Below are positions 9,163 through 17,738 of a stretch of 64,000 bases of DNA, one piece after another. Below the pieces are notes generated by a model. It was not told the DNA's origin. It worked only from the letters and a program-made list of their open reading frames with translations, and did not search any database. The stretch's first letter is position 1. Each line of letters starts with the position of its first letter. The position numbers and the translations under genes are program-made. Source of the stretch: an uncultured Granulosicoccus sp. Lineage in GTDB: Bacteria > Pseudomonadota > Gammaproteobacteria > Granulosicoccales > Granulosicoccaceae. The stretch spans positions 186,001 to 250,000 of the forward strand of contig CANMQI010000004.1 of assembly GCA_947499955.1 (NCBI GenBank), written 5' to 3'.

Positions 9163-10193
9163 CGCCTGACTCTGGCGGTATCCCGGAAAAAGCCTTCAGC
9201 CGTGCCGTAGCCCTGCTGGATGAGCAGGTCGATTCGGGCCGTATCCCGGGCGCGGTGCTCGGCACGGTCGACAGGACAGGACAGCGATATCTGCATTGCC
9301 GTGGGCTGGCCGAAGTCACGCCCGACAGGCGGCCGATGCAGCTCGATACCTGGTTCGATCTGGCCTCCCTGACCAAGGTCATCTACACCGCTCCGCGCAT
9401 TGTGCAACTACTGCACGATGAAGGGATTGCTCTGGATGAGCCACTGATTCGCTTGCTGCCCGACCTTCGCCAGTATGATGCGGCGGCCTGGGAGCGCAAG
9501 GTGAGCTTTGCCCAATGCCTTGGCCATCAGACGGCGTTTCCGGCGGTCGAACCCCTCTATACCTATGGCCGGGATGCTGAGCTGTTGCGCGCCTTCGTGC
9601 TGCAGCGGGAGTGGCGACGGCGCAGCGCTCCGCCGGTATATTCGGACATCAATTTCATTCTGCTGGGGCTGGCGCTGGAGCGATTTCATGGTGCCAGGCT
9701 GTGGTCCATGCCGGCAGGGCCGGGCTTTGCATTCAGTGCACCGGCCGAGTGTTGTGCGGCTACCGAATTCTGTACCTGGCGACAGCGATTGATCTGTGGC
9801 GAGGTTCATGATGACAATTGCAGTGCGCTGCAGGGGGCCGGCCATGCGGGGCTCTTCGGCACGGCCGGCGCCGTTCTGGATCATGCCCTGGGTCTGCTGC
9901 AGGGCACGGCTGCCTCGCCGGAGGTCATTGCCTGCATGCGCACACCGGTCTCCGAGACACGAACACTGGGCTGGGAATGTGCGCACCCCGGGTGGTCGGG
10001 GGGAGAGCACTGCGCTGTCGGCAGCATCGGTCACACCGGTTTCACGGGGACAGGCTTGTGGATAGATTTCGAGGCCGGTGTGGCCTGGACACTGCTGAGC
10101 AACCGAATCCATCCGACACGTCATGCGGACAGCGGTATCGTGAGCCTGCGCAAGGCTGTGTCCAATGCACTGACCTGTCCAGGAGAGGCGTAG
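9159..10193 (+). CDS. Class C beta-lactamase-like serine hydrolase
   Basis: A 344-residue member of the beta-lactamase/penicillin-binding fold (PF00144). The catalytic triad motifs are Ser70-Leu-Thr-Lys73 (SxxK), Tyr161-Ser-Asp (YxN-like) and a C-terminal HTG in [11 protein letters not shown] in place of KTG. There is no signal peptide, so it is probably cytoplasmic and more likely an esterase or D-amino-acid/peptide hydrolase than a resistance enzyme. The ATG at 9159 overlaps the upstream ATPase stop; the longer frame from 9054 is ignored. Its position between a peptide importer and anmK suggests a role in processing imported murein fragments. Confidence 0.88.
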   Translation: MTPDSGGIPEKAFSRAVALLDEQVDSGRIPGAVLGTVDRTGQRYLHCRGLAEVTPDRRPMQLDTWFDLASLTKVIYTAPRIVQLLHDEGIALDEPLIRLLPDLRQYDAAAWERKVSFAQCLGHQTAFPAVEPLYTYGRDAELLRAFVLQREWRRRSAPPVYSDINFILLGLALERFHGARLWSMPAGPGFAFSAPAECCAATEFCTWRQRLICGEVHDDNCSALQGAGHAGLFGTAGAVLDHALGLLQGTAASPEVIACMRTPVSETRTLGWECAHPGWSGGEHCAVGSIGHTGFTGTGLWIDFEAGVAWTLLSNRIHPTRHADSGIVSLRKAVSNALTCPGEA

Positions 10194-10194
10194 C

Positions 10195-11319
10195 ATGCAA
10201 GCCAGATGGGCCGTGGGCCTGATGACCGGAACCGTTCTGGATGGCAATATCGATGTGGCGCTGCTGCGCACCGATGGCGTCAGTGTCGAATCCTTCGGCC
10301 AGTACGCGCTCAAACCCTACGACGAGACAACGAAGCAATTGCTTATCGAGGCCCTGGAACAGGCCCAGAGCTGGCAATTCTCACCTGAAGAGCCTGCCGT
10401 CTTTGCCGAGGCCGAAGCCCGATTGACGCTGGCGCAGGCTGCCGCTGTGCAGGCACTGGTAAACGAGGCGGGTCTGAGCATGCAGGATATCGAGGCGGTC
10501 GGTTTCCATGGACAGACCGTCCTGCACCGGGCACCCACAGCTGGAGCAAGAGGGGCTACCCGGCAACTGGGTGACGGGGCCCTGATGGCCAGGACTCTCG
10601 GTTGCACGGTGGTTCACGATTTTCGTCGTGCGGATGTCATGGCCGGTGGGCAGGGCGCCCCCCTGTCGGCCATCTATCATCAGGCCCTGCTGGCCAGTCT
10701 GGGAGCCGATTCGTCCACCGCGGTGCTGAACCTTGGCGGGGTTGCCAACCTGACCTGGACCGATCATGACGGCTCACTGATCGCTTTCGATACCGGTCCT
10801 GCCAATGCGCCTCTGAATGACTTCATCACCCGGCTCGGACTGGGTGAGATGGACCGCAATGGGGAGCTGGCAGCTGCAGGAACCGTCGATGAAGAGCGCC
10901 TGCAGCAGCTGCTGCAACACCCGTATCTTGTGCAGGCCTGGCCCAAATCGCTGGATCGCAATGATTTTACCGCCAGCATGGCCGACGGCCTGACTGCCGA
11001 AGATGGTGCGGCGCTGTTGACGGCCTTCACCGCCGCCGCCGTGGGCAAGGCACTGGATCTGTTGCCTGAACGGCCATCGAAACTGATCGTCTGCGGGGGA
11101 GGGCGACATAATCCGACGCTAATGCAGGCGCTCTGCCGGCGAGCAGCGCCCATGTGTGAACGCGCTGAAATGCAAGGCTGGCGTGGTGATGCCATCGAGG
11201 CCGAGTGCTTTGCCTTCCTGGCCATGCGGGCCTTGCAGGGACTGCCACTCAGCTTCCCATCGACCACCGGCGTCGGTCGGCCGATGAGCGGCGGGGTCAT
11301 CTCGCAACCGGATCATTGA
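10195..11319 (+). CDS. anmK: Anhydro-N-acetylmuramic acid kinase
   Basis: A 374-residue kinase of the AnmK family, which hydrolyses the 1,6-anhydro ring of anhydro-MurNAc and phosphorylates it to MurNAc-6-phosphate during cell-wall recycling. Recognisable segments are the N-terminal phosphate loop [53 protein letters not shown] and [10 protein letters not shown]. Length is normal. It begins one base after the serine-hydrolase stop in the same operon. MurQ, NagZ and AmpD are not in the window, so the pathway would have to be completed elsewhere. Confidence 0.95.
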   Translation: MQARWAVGLMTGTVLDGNIDVALLRTDGVSVESFGQYALKPYDETTKQLLIEALEQAQSWQFSPEEPAVFAEAEARLTLAQAAAVQALVNEAGLSMQDIEAVGFHGQTVLHRAPTAGARGATRQLGDGALMARTLGCTVVHDFRRADVMAGGQGAPLSAIYHQALLASLGADSSTAVLNLGGVANLTWTDHDGSLIAFDTGPANAPLNDFITRLGLGEMDRNGELAAAGTVDEERLQQLLQHPYLVQAWPKSLDRNDFTASMADGLTAEDGAALLTAFTAAAVGKALDLLPERPSKLIVCGGGRHNPTLMQALCRRAAPMCERAEMQGWRGDAIEAECFAFLAMRALQGLPLSFPSTTGVGRPMSGGVISQPDH

Positions 11320-11323
11320 GCGC

Positions 11324-11413
11324 GCTGTGATGAATGAGCTGTGATGAATGAGCTGTGATGAATGAGCTGTCATGAAGGAGCTGTCATGAAGGAGCTGTCA
11401 TGAAGGAGCTGTC
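11324..11413 (+). repeat. Six-copy 14-bp tandem repeat of overlapping micro-ORFs
   Basis: Three copies of GCTGTGATGAATGA followed by three of GCTGTCATGAAGGA and a partial seventh copy. Each unit holds an ATG (11330, 11344, 11358, 11372, 11386 and finally 11400). Because 14 is not a multiple of three, each of the first five ATGs opens a four- or five-codon frame (MNEL, MNELS or MKELS) that stops in a TGA overlapping the next ATG. The last ATG has no such stop and starts the phosphotransferase gene. The B-type units provide AAGGAG five bases before the next ATG. The array begins five bases after the anmK stop. Confidence 0.9.
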
Positions 11414-12458
11414 GGGCGATAATGCAATACTGGAGTCTCTGATTGCAGCTCATATCAGACAGTCCATCGGTGCCCGGCGTGCAGTGCCAAGTCATCGTTT
11501 GCAGTTGCTTTGGGGTGGGCAGGGAAGTCTGCTGCGCTGGAATACGGATGCGCCGGAGCATGAGACGGTCATCGTCAAATACATCGCTCCTGATCGGGCA
11601 GCATCCCACCCACGAGGCTGGAATACGCAGCAGTCGTTTGCCCGCAAGGCACGCTCCTATGAAATCGAGTGCCATTGGTACGAGAATTTTGCTCACCGCT
11701 GTTCTACGACATGCAAGGTGCCGCGATTACTGGGAATTCATCGGGACTCGCAGTGCAATCTGTTGTTGCTGGAAGATCTGACACCGGCGTTTCCCCGTCT
11801 GCGTGATCGTTTGAGTACCGACGAGGTGCAGCCCGTTCTACATTGGCTGGCAGAATTTCATGCCCTGTTCCTGCAGGTGGATGAGAAAGGTTTATGGGAG
11901 CGGGGGTGTTACTGGCATCTGGATACCCGGCCCGATGAGTGGCAGGCCATGAATGAAGGTCCGCTCAAGGCGGCGGCAGGCTGGCTGGATGAGCAGCTGA
12001 AGCAGGCAGCGTTTCAGACGCTTGTGCACGGTGATGCCAAGCTGGCCAATTTCTGTTTCAGTCAGGACATGACGGGCGTGTCGGCAGTGGATTTTCAGTA
12101 TGTGGGCCGAGGATGCGGCATGAGCGATCTGGTCTATTTTCTGGGCAGCTGTCTCTCAGAGCACGATTGCCGGGTGTACGAAGAAGACTGTCTGTCAATC
12201 TATTTCAGGCAATTGCATCTCGCCCTGCAACGCCGTGCCCAGAGCTCCGGTCGTCTGGATGAAAACCAGGAGCAAGCGTTCTCGTGGACACCCGCCCTGT
12301 CACGGCAACTGGAGCAGGAATGGCGGTCTCTGTATGCGGTGGCATGGGCCGATTTCCACCGGTTTCTGCTGGGCTGGATGCCGGATCACACTAAAGTCAA
12401 TCGCTATGGCCAGGAGCTGGTCGAGCGCGCCTTGCAGGGTCGCTCAGGGTCGGCATGA
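11400..12458 (+). CDS. Phosphotransferase of the choline/ecdysteroid kinase-like (APH fold) group
   Basis: A 352-residue kinase-like protein. The catalytic loop is VHGDAKLANFCF (HxDxxxxN) and the metal-binding segment is VDFQYVGRGCGMSDLVYFLG, a pattern of the CHK/EcKL and choline-kinase branch of the aminoglycoside-phosphotransferase fold. The substrate is unknown. Since AmgK, the MurNAc/GlcNAc anomeric kinase, belongs to the same superfamily and anmK lies just upstream, a sugar substrate is conceivable, but the motifs are closer to the EcKL group. The start is the last ATG of the 14-bp repeat array, with AAGGAG five bases upstream; the N-terminus MKELS copies the upstream micro-ORFs. Confidence 0.8.
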   Translation: MKELSGDNAILESLIAAHIRQSIGARRAVPSHRLQLLWGGQGSLLRWNTDAPEHETVIVKYIAPDRAASHPRGWNTQQSFARKARSYEIECHWYENFAHRCSTTCKVPRLLGIHRDSQCNLLLLEDLTPAFPRLRDRLSTDEVQPVLHWLAEFHALFLQVDEKGLWERGCYWHLDTRPDEWQAMNEGPLKAAAGWLDEQLKQAAFQTLVHGDAKLANFCFSQDMTGVSAVDFQYVGRGCGMSDLVYFLGSCLSEHDCRVYEEDCLSIYFRQLHLALQRRAQSSGRLDENQEQAFSWTPALSRQLEQEWRSLYAVAWADFHRFLLGWMPDHTKVNRYGQELVERALQGRSGSA

Positions 12459-12559
12459 ATACGGATATACCGAATCCAGAGCGCGTTAAATACGACTTTA
12501 ATTGATGGTTTTGCACCCCCATATTTGCCGCGAATTCAACATTTCAAGAGGTAGATTTC

Positions 12560-13321
12560 ATGGACGCAAAGGCAATTCTGGACGGTCTTCTGGACAAGAC
12601 ACAACGTGCCACGCAGGCCGGCATGAGCATGGCAGAGGAACGATCGATCATTCCACCTGCCGGCAACGAACGCACCGCGATGATGAAGGGGGTCGGCACC
12701 GGCGCCCTGGCAGCGGGTGCCATTGCGCTGCTGTTTGGCAGCAAGGGCACGCGAAAATTTGCCAGAAAGGCGGCCAAGCTGGGTGGCACGGCGGCCATCG
12801 GTGGTCTGGCCTACAAGGCCTATACCGAGTGGCAGGCTCAGCAGGCCGGTGGTGGCAGTGCCAGTCCTGTCTCGGCGATGGCCGGAACGACATCGCAGAC
12901 CTTCTCCGGCAAGCTGGATCTGGATCAGTTCGCGCAGACTGGTACCCCGATTTCGAACCTTGCCGACGCGGAAGCGACAGCACGCAGTGAGTCCATCATC
13001 CAGGCCATGATCAGTGCGGCTCGGGCTGACGGACACGTTGATGACGAGGAAATGGCGCTCATCACTCGTCAGATCGAAAGTTTCGAGCTGGAGAGAGATG
13101 TGACCTCGTTTCTGCTGAGCGAGCTGAACAAGCCGGTCAGCGTCGAGGCCATCGCCGCACTTGCCGATACGCCGGAGACCGCCGCTGAGCTGTATATCGC
13201 CTCGGCTCTGGTGGTGGACATCGAAAGTGCTGCAGAGCGCCGCTATCTGGATGAGCTGGCGGTTGCCATGAACATGGATGCCGGACTGGTTGCTTACCTC
13301 GAAGCACCCTTGAAGGAGTAA
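12560..13321 (+). CDS. DUF533 (YebE-like, TerB-fold) inner-membrane protein
   Basis: A 253-residue protein matching the DUF533/YebE family. After an N-terminal helix (MDAKAILDGLLDKTQ), residues ~40-60 form a glycine-rich hydrophobic segment (GTGALAAGAIALLFGSKGT) and ~75-90 a second one. The C-terminal ~110 residues are the acidic TerB-like helical domain with AMISAARADGHVDDEE. The family is linked to envelope stress in enterobacteria, but no biochemical activity is established. AAGAGG upstream of the ATG supports the start. It stands alone between the peptide island and the TRAP operon. Confidence 0.85.
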   Translation: MDAKAILDGLLDKTQRATQAGMSMAEERSIIPPAGNERTAMMKGVGTGALAAGAIALLFGSKGTRKFARKAAKLGGTAAIGGLAYKAYTEWQAQQAGGGSASPVSAMAGTTSQTFSGKLDLDQFAQTGTPISNLADAEATARSESIIQAMISAARADGHVDDEEMALITRQIESFELERDVTSFLLSELNKPVSVEAIAALADTPETAAELYIASALVVDIESAAERRYLDELAVAMNMDAGLVAYLEAPLKE

Positions 13322-13740
13322 TCGCTCGGGTTGGCAAAGCGAACGGCCTGTAACGCAGGCTGTTCATCAGTTCACAAAAAAACTGGTATGGCAGACTTGA
13401 TTATGGCGGATAAATCAGCATACCATTGCACCACCTTCACATGAGCATGGACATGGGTCTCGAAGTTTCATCACGCGAGAGACTGTCACCGGCGGCAAGG
13501 CGCGTCGGCATGACCATGGCTTTCGCCCTCGGCGTCAGCACAAGCGCAGGTGCACAGGCTGTTGAATGGAAAGGGTGAAGCATTGCTGTTCCTGCTTCAT
13601 GAATATTTGCTATTGACTCAGAAACCTATCGTTGAACCGGGTGGATCAGGACAGACTGCCGGGCAAATGACGGGTGGACGATCAACTCTATCAAGAGGTC
13701 GTGACTTCACGACCAGAACACCACTGGAGACGACATACCA
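13322..13740. other. Intergenic region before the TRAP operon
   Basis: A 419-bp stretch without a convincing gene. It contains widely spaced inverted half-sites TGGTATG (13384-13390) and CATACCA (13419-13425) flanking an AT-rich core that could be a promoter with an operator, and a short frame at 13441-13578 listed separately. No strong terminator for the DUF533 gene is visible. Confidence 0.5.
13441..13578 (+). CDS. Short possible secreted peptide or gene remnant
   Basis: A 45-codon frame from ATG 13441 to TGA 13576-13578. Residues 23-40 (VGMTMAFALGVSTSAGAQ) resemble a signal peptide ending in an A-x-A site, followed by only AVEWKG before the stop. That resembles the beginning of a solute-binding protein, so it may be the truncated start of a lost dctP-like paralogue. 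It could also be chance. No clear ribosome site. Confidence 0.25.
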   Translation: MSMDMGLEVSSRERLSPAARRVGMTMAFALGVSTSAGAQAVEWKG

Positions 13741-14748
13741 ATGACTTTCACAATGACCCAGACAGTTCAGAAAGTGGCCGGAACGCTGCCAGCGTTGGCT
13801 CTGACAGCGGCAGCCCTTGTTGCCGGTACGGCACACGCGGCCGATATGCGTGCCTGGAATATCCATCCAGCGGGCTACCCGAATTCAGATGCGATCGATC
13901 AGTTCGCCGCTGAAGTCGCAGAAAAGACCGATGGTGAACTCACCGTCAAGGTCTACCACGGTGGTGTACTGGGTTCACAGCCCGATGCCATTGAACAGAT
14001 CCGCCTGGGCGCGATCGATTTCGGTCAGTTCAGCCTCGGGCCAATGGGTCAGTCAATTCCTGAAACCAACGTGGTCTCACTGCCATTCATCTTCAAGAGC
14101 ATTCCGCAGATGTACGAGCTGATGGACGGTGAAGTCGGCGATGCCATCGGCGCGGGCATGGAGAAAAAGGGCATCGTTCCACTCGGTTGGTATGATGCCG
14201 GCGCTCGTTCTTTCTATAACTCGCAAAAGCCGATCAACACACCGGCTGATGTTGAAGGCCTGAAGATTCGTGTCATGAACAATGATCTGTTCGTGGGCAT
14301 GGTGGAGTCAATGGGGGGTAACGCAACTCCCATGGCATTTGCCGAGGTGTACCAGTCCCTGAAGACCGGTGTTGTGGACGGCGCTGAGAACAACCCACCG
14401 TCGTACGAATCAGTCAATCACTTCGAGGTTGCCCAGTACTACTCACTCACCGAGCATCTGATCATTCCTGAATGCCTGTGCATGAGCAAGGTTTCCTGGG
14501 ACCGACTGTCTGATGAGCAGAAGGAAATCGTGAAGGCGGCTGGCAAGGCCAGTGCCGAGACTCAGCGTGAGCTGTGGAAAGCACGTGAAACCTCAAGTCT
14601 GGAAAATGTGCAAGCCGCAGGCGTTGTCGTCAACACGATTGAAGACAAGGGACCCTTTCAGGAAGCCATGGCGCCGGTATACGAGCAGTTCCTGGAAGCC
14701 AACCCTGAGCTGGTCGAGTTGGTTGACATGATGCGTTCGGCCGACTGA
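13741..14748 (+). CDS. TRAP importer substrate-binding protein, DctP family
   Basis: A 335-residue periplasmic binding protein. The signal peptide ends in GTAHA at residue 33 (an ATG four codons in, at 13753, is an alternative start). Family landmarks are FAAEVAEKTDGELTVKVYHG, GVLGSQPDAIEQIRLGAIDF, the conserved arginine in GLKIRVMNND that normally clamps a carboxylate, and TGVVDGAENNPPSY. The ligand is therefore probably an organic or sugar acid. It is first in a three-gene TRAP operon and is separated from the membrane genes by a strong stem-loop, which fits the usual excess of binding protein over permease. Confidence 0.93.
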   Translation: MTFTMTQTVQKVAGTLPALALTAAALVAGTAHAADMRAWNIHPAGYPNSDAIDQFAAEVAEKTDGELTVKVYHGGVLGSQPDAIEQIRLGAIDFGQFSLGPMGQSIPETNVVSLPFIFKSIPQMYELMDGEVGDAIGAGMEKKGIVPLGWYDAGARSFYNSQKPINTPADVEGLKIRVMNNDLFVGMVESMGGNATPMAFAEVYQSLKTGVVDGAENNPPSYESVNHFEVAQYYSLTEHLIIPECLCMSKVSWDRLSDEQKEIVKAAGKASAETQRELWKARETSSLENVQAAGVVVNTIEDKGPFQEAMAPVYEQFLEANPELVELVDMMRSAD

Positions 14749-14767
14749 ATCGGTTGACGTGAACGAG

Positions 14768-14799
14768 GCAGCTTCTGCGTGCTTGCACGCAGAAGCTGC
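14768..14799 (+). promoter_or_regulatory. Intercistronic stem-loop between TRAP binding protein and permease genes
   Basis: Perfect 15-base arms, GCAGCTTCTGCGTGC and its complement, around a two-base centre (14 pairs with a CTTG loop in practice). It is not followed by a T-run, so it is more likely a 3'-end-protecting or attenuating hairpin than a full terminator. Position directly after the binding-protein gene suggests it raises the level of that message over the downstream permease message. Confidence 0.7.
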
Positions 14800-14841
14800 G
14801 TTCTCTGGCCACTTTTCTGACAATGCAGGAACAAGCCCTTC

Positions 14842-15375
14842 ATGATTGAAAACAAGTCGCTGATAGTGAAGGTGCTGCAGAAACTACGCGATTTATGCGT
14901 GTTCATCAGTAGCGTTTCGCTGGTTGTACTCATCCTTACCTTTGCGTGGCTGGTGTTCGGCCGCTACGTCCTGAATCAGACCCCGACCTGGGTCGAGCAA
15001 CTGGCTCTGGTGCTGGTTGTGTGGATCACCTTTCTGGGTGCTGGTGCCGGAGTCCACGACGATACGCACCTGGGTGTGAGTTTCATCCGCGAAGCGATGC
15101 CTCCGCGAATTCGGCATGTATTACGCATCTTCTGCGAGGTGACCATGGCCGTGTTCGGGCTGGTCATGCTCGTTGCCTGCACCGAGCTGGTCAAGTTCGG
15201 CTGGGCGACCAAACTGCCCATGCTGAATATCCCCGAGGGTATCCGTACCCTGCCGGCGGCCATTGCCGGCGGTCTGATCTTTCTCTTTGCGACCGAACGC
15301 GCCGTTCGGATGATCCTGGGCGGTGTATCGCCTGACGAACCTGTTGTACCCATTTCTGACGAACGGAGCGCGTAA
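14842..15375 (+). CDS. TRAP importer small permease, DctQ family
   Basis: A 177-residue protein with four predicted membrane segments (about residues 16-38, 50-68, 92-112 and 135-155). The segment NQTPTWVEQLALVLVVWITF is typical of DctQ. It pairs with the large subunit encoded three bases downstream to form the sodium-driven TRAP translocator. CAGGAAC upstream of ATG 14842 supports the start. The charged C-terminal tail is cytoplasmic. Confidence 0.92.
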   Translation: MIENKSLIVKVLQKLRDLCVFISSVSLVVLILTFAWLVFGRYVLNQTPTWVEQLALVLVVWITFLGAGAGVHDDTHLGVSFIREAMPPRIRHVLRIFCEVTMAVFGLVMLVACTELVKFGWATKLPMLNIPEGIRTLPAAIAGGLIFLFATERAVRMILGGVSPDEPVVPISDERSA

Positions 15376-15378
15376 CTC

Positions 15379-16662
15379 ATGGGACTTGCCCTGCTGCTTG
15401 GCCTTTTCTTTGGTGGTGTATTGATCGGCATCCCGGTTGCTTTTGCCATGGCCATATCGGCCATAGCCGCGTTCATGTACGAAGGTTTTCCGTTGTTGAT
15501 AGCGTTTCAGCGCATCACATCGGGCGTGAGTATCTTTTCTCTGCTGGCGATACCCTTCTTCATCTTTGCCGGTGAGCTGATGCTGCACGGCGGTATCGCC
15601 AAACGCCTGGTACGTTTTGCCTCCACGCTTGTCGGGCATGTCAGAGGCGGTCTGGCTTCAGTCAATATCTTCTCGAGCATGCTGTTCGGTGGCATATCGG
15701 GATCGGCGGTTGCCGATATCTCCGCGCTGGGCTCGCTGATGATTCCTGTCATGAAGGAGAAAGGCTATCGTGGCGACTATGCGGTCAATGTGACCGTGAC
15801 TTCATCGATCGCAGGCGTCGTCATTCCGCCCAGCCACAACATGATCATCTATTCGGTCGCAGCCGGTGGCGGGCTGTCCATCTCTTCACTGTTTCTGGCA
15901 GGCGTGGTACCAGGCTTTCTGATGTGTGTGTGTCTGGCCATTGCGGCCTATATCATCGCCATCAAGCACGGTTACGCCTCCGAGCCGTTTCCAGGGATGA
16001 AGGAAGTGGCCCTGTCGGCAGCGGCCGCATTGCCCGGTTTCATCACGGCCGTCATCATTGTGGGCGGTGTGTTGTCTGGCGTATTCACCGTCACCGAATC
16101 CGGTGCCTTTGGAGCCATCTACGCCCTGGTACTCACCGGCCTGGTCTACCGATCATTGAGCTGGGAGAGTTTCAGAATTGCCGTTGTCACTTCGGTTCGC
16201 ACAACCGCGATGGTCATGATATTGATTGGCTGTGCCAACGCGTTCGGCTATCTGCTGGCCTTGTACAATGTGCCCGAACTACTGGCCTCGGCTCTGACCG
16301 CGATTTCCGACAATCCGCTGGTCATCATCCTGATGATCAACCTGATCCTGTTGGCACTGGGCATGATCATGGATATGGCGGCTCTGATCCTGATCTGTAC
16401 ACCGATTTTCCTGCCCATTGCCGTTGGCCTGGGAATGGACCCCATCCAGTTCGGCATCATGCTTCTGATGAATCTGGGGCTGGGCCTGTGCACACCGCCT
16501 GTCGGTGTCTGCCTGTTCGTCGGTTGTGCGGTTGGCAAGGTGCCTATCGAAGAAGCCATAAAGACGATCTGGCCTTTTTATCTGGCCATGCTCGCCGCCT
16601 TGTTGCTGGTGGCTTACATACCGGCAGTGTCACTCTGGTTGCCGGGTGTCATGGCTGGCTAG
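15379..16662 (+). CDS. TRAP importer large permease, DctM family
   Basis: A 427-residue polytopic membrane protein of the DctM (IT superfamily) type. It begins MGLALLLGLFFGGVLIGIPV and has the family signatures IPFFIFAGELM, GGISGSAVADISALGS, VVIPPSHNMIIYS and MNLGLGLCTPPVGVCLFV. These include the two inverted half-repeats that carry substrate and sodium. The gene follows the small permease after three bases and is followed by a rho-independent terminator, ending the operon. Confidence 0.94.
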   Translation: MGLALLLGLFFGGVLIGIPVAFAMAISAIAAFMYEGFPLLIAFQRITSGVSIFSLLAIPFFIFAGELMLHGGIAKRLVRFASTLVGHVRGGLASVNIFSSMLFGGISGSAVADISALGSLMIPVMKEKGYRGDYAVNVTVTSSIAGVVIPPSHNMIIYSVAAGGGLSISSLFLAGVVPGFLMCVCLAIAAYIIAIKHGYASEPFPGMKEVALSAAAALPGFITAVIIVGGVLSGVFTVTESGAFGAIYALVLTGLVYRSLSWESFRIAVVTSVRTTAMVMILIGCANAFGYLLALYNVPELLASALTAISDNPLVIILMINLILLALGMIMDMAALILICTPIFLPIAVGLGMDPIQFGIMLLMNLGLGLCTPPVGVCLFVGCAVGKVPIEEAIKTIWPFYLAMLAALLLVAYIPAVSLWLPGVMAG

Positions 16663-16763
16663 AGGGGGCGCCAGCGCGTCGAGACAGACGATACGCTGAA
16701 CTGAGCATGCTGCCGCTCAAGGACACCGTTGCGGTTTCCACGACGCATCAACGGCTCGAAGGG

Positions 16764-16791
16764 GCCCGTCATTTCATGGCGGGCTTTTTTT
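16764..16791 (+). terminator. Rho-independent terminator of the TRAP operon
   Basis: Stem GCCCGTCAT/ATGGCGGGC (one wobble pair) with a three-base loop TTC, followed directly by seven T residues, about 100 bases after the large-permease stop. Confidence 0.9.
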
Positions 16792-16912
16792 GTTACCGGC
16801 CTGATCGAGCGGTATACCCGGCGGGCCACAGCGTGCAGGCGAGGGGCCGGTATTGGCAGGGCTTGATGACTGCGAGCCTGCCGATTGATTGACACTGACC
16901 ACGACATTGACA

Positions 16913-16928
16913 ACTCTCCCGTGAGAGT
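16913..16928 (+). promoter_or_regulatory. Inverted repeat upstream of the dehydrogenase gene
   Basis: ACTCTC-CCGT-GAGAGT, flanked by TTGAC on the left and TCAAC on the right, ends 24 bases before the dehydrogenase ATG. It could be an operator or a leader hairpin; there is no T-run. No regulator is encoded nearby. Confidence 0.4.
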
Positions 16929-16952
16929 CAACTCTACCCATTCAGGAACCAC

Positions 16953-17723
16953 ATGAACAACAGCCAGAAACTAGCCGGAAAGAATGTACTGATCACCGCT
17001 GGCGCCCAGGGAATCGGTGAATCGATCACCCGACATTTCATTGATAGCGGTGCCAATGTTGCCATCCACTATTTTTCCAGTGCCGATGTTGCCGAGGAAC
17101 TGGTTGCATACGCCAGCAGCAAAGGCCAGAAAGCGGTGGCCATCAGTGGTGACCTGACCAGGGAAGATGATGCAAACGCATTGGTTGAGAAGACTATCGC
17201 AACGCTGGGTGGTCTGGACATGCTGATCAACAATGCAGGCTCACTGGTGGCTCGTCGAATGCTGAACGAGATGGAAACCGAATTCTGGAACAAGGTCATG
17301 GATATCAACCTGACATCCATGATGTTCGTGACCCGAGCCGCAGCACCTCATCTTGCGGCCAATGACAACAGCAGTATTGTCAATCTGGCATCGCTTGCCG
17401 GCAGGAAAGGAGGGCACCCGGGCTCATTGGCTTATTCGACCAGCAAAGGCGCGATTCTGACGTTCACACGAGCACTGTCTGCCGAGTTGGGACCTCAAGG
17501 GATTCGAGTCAACGCCGTCGCTCCGGGCCTGATCCTGGGTACCTCGTTCCACAACACGCATACCTCGAAGGAATCGGCGGATGCAACCACGGCTGGCATT
17601 CCGATTCAGCGAGCCGGTAACGCCGCTGATGTGGCGCGAGCGGTTGTGTATCTGGCGTCCGAATACGATGGCTTCATCACGGGTGCCACGCTGGACATCA
17701 ATGGCGGCGTCTACAACATGTAG
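16953..17723 (+). CDS. Short-chain dehydrogenase/reductase (SDR, FabG-like)
   Basis: A 256-residue classical SDR using NAD(P). The cofactor loop is TAGAQGIGESI (a TGxxxGxG variant), followed by NNAG at the end of beta-4, and the active site has a Ser in VNLASLAG and the YSTSKG Tyr-Lys pair. It shows end segments RVNAVAPGLI and GATLDINGG. Length is standard. A ribosome site (AGGA) precedes the ATG. It lies between the TRAP importer and a mutarotase-family gene, so oxidation of an imported sugar or sugar acid is a better guess than fatty-acid synthesis, although the sequence alone does not decide. Confidence 0.9.
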   Translation: MNNSQKLAGKNVLITAGAQGIGESITRHFIDSGANVAIHYFSSADVAEELVAYASSKGQKAVAISGDLTREDDANALVEKTIATLGGLDMLINNAGSLVARRMLNEMETEFWNKVMDINLTSMMFVTRAAAPHLAANDNSSIVNLASLAGRKGGHPGSLAYSTSKGAILTFTRALSAELGPQGIRVNAVAPGLILGTSFHNTHTSKESADATTAGIPIQRAGNAADVARAVVYLASEYDGFITGATLDINGGVYNM

Positions 17724-17738
17724 CTGAAGGATAATCCG

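Noticed and set aside
9159-10193. Antibiotic-resistance beta-lactamase
   Set aside because: It has no signal peptide, the KTG motif is HTG and the context is peptide/murein recycling, so a resistance role is not supported.
13550-13744. 64-codon frame overlapping the start of the TRAP binding-protein gene
   Set aside because: It has no signal, domain or ribosome site and runs into the next gene out of frame.
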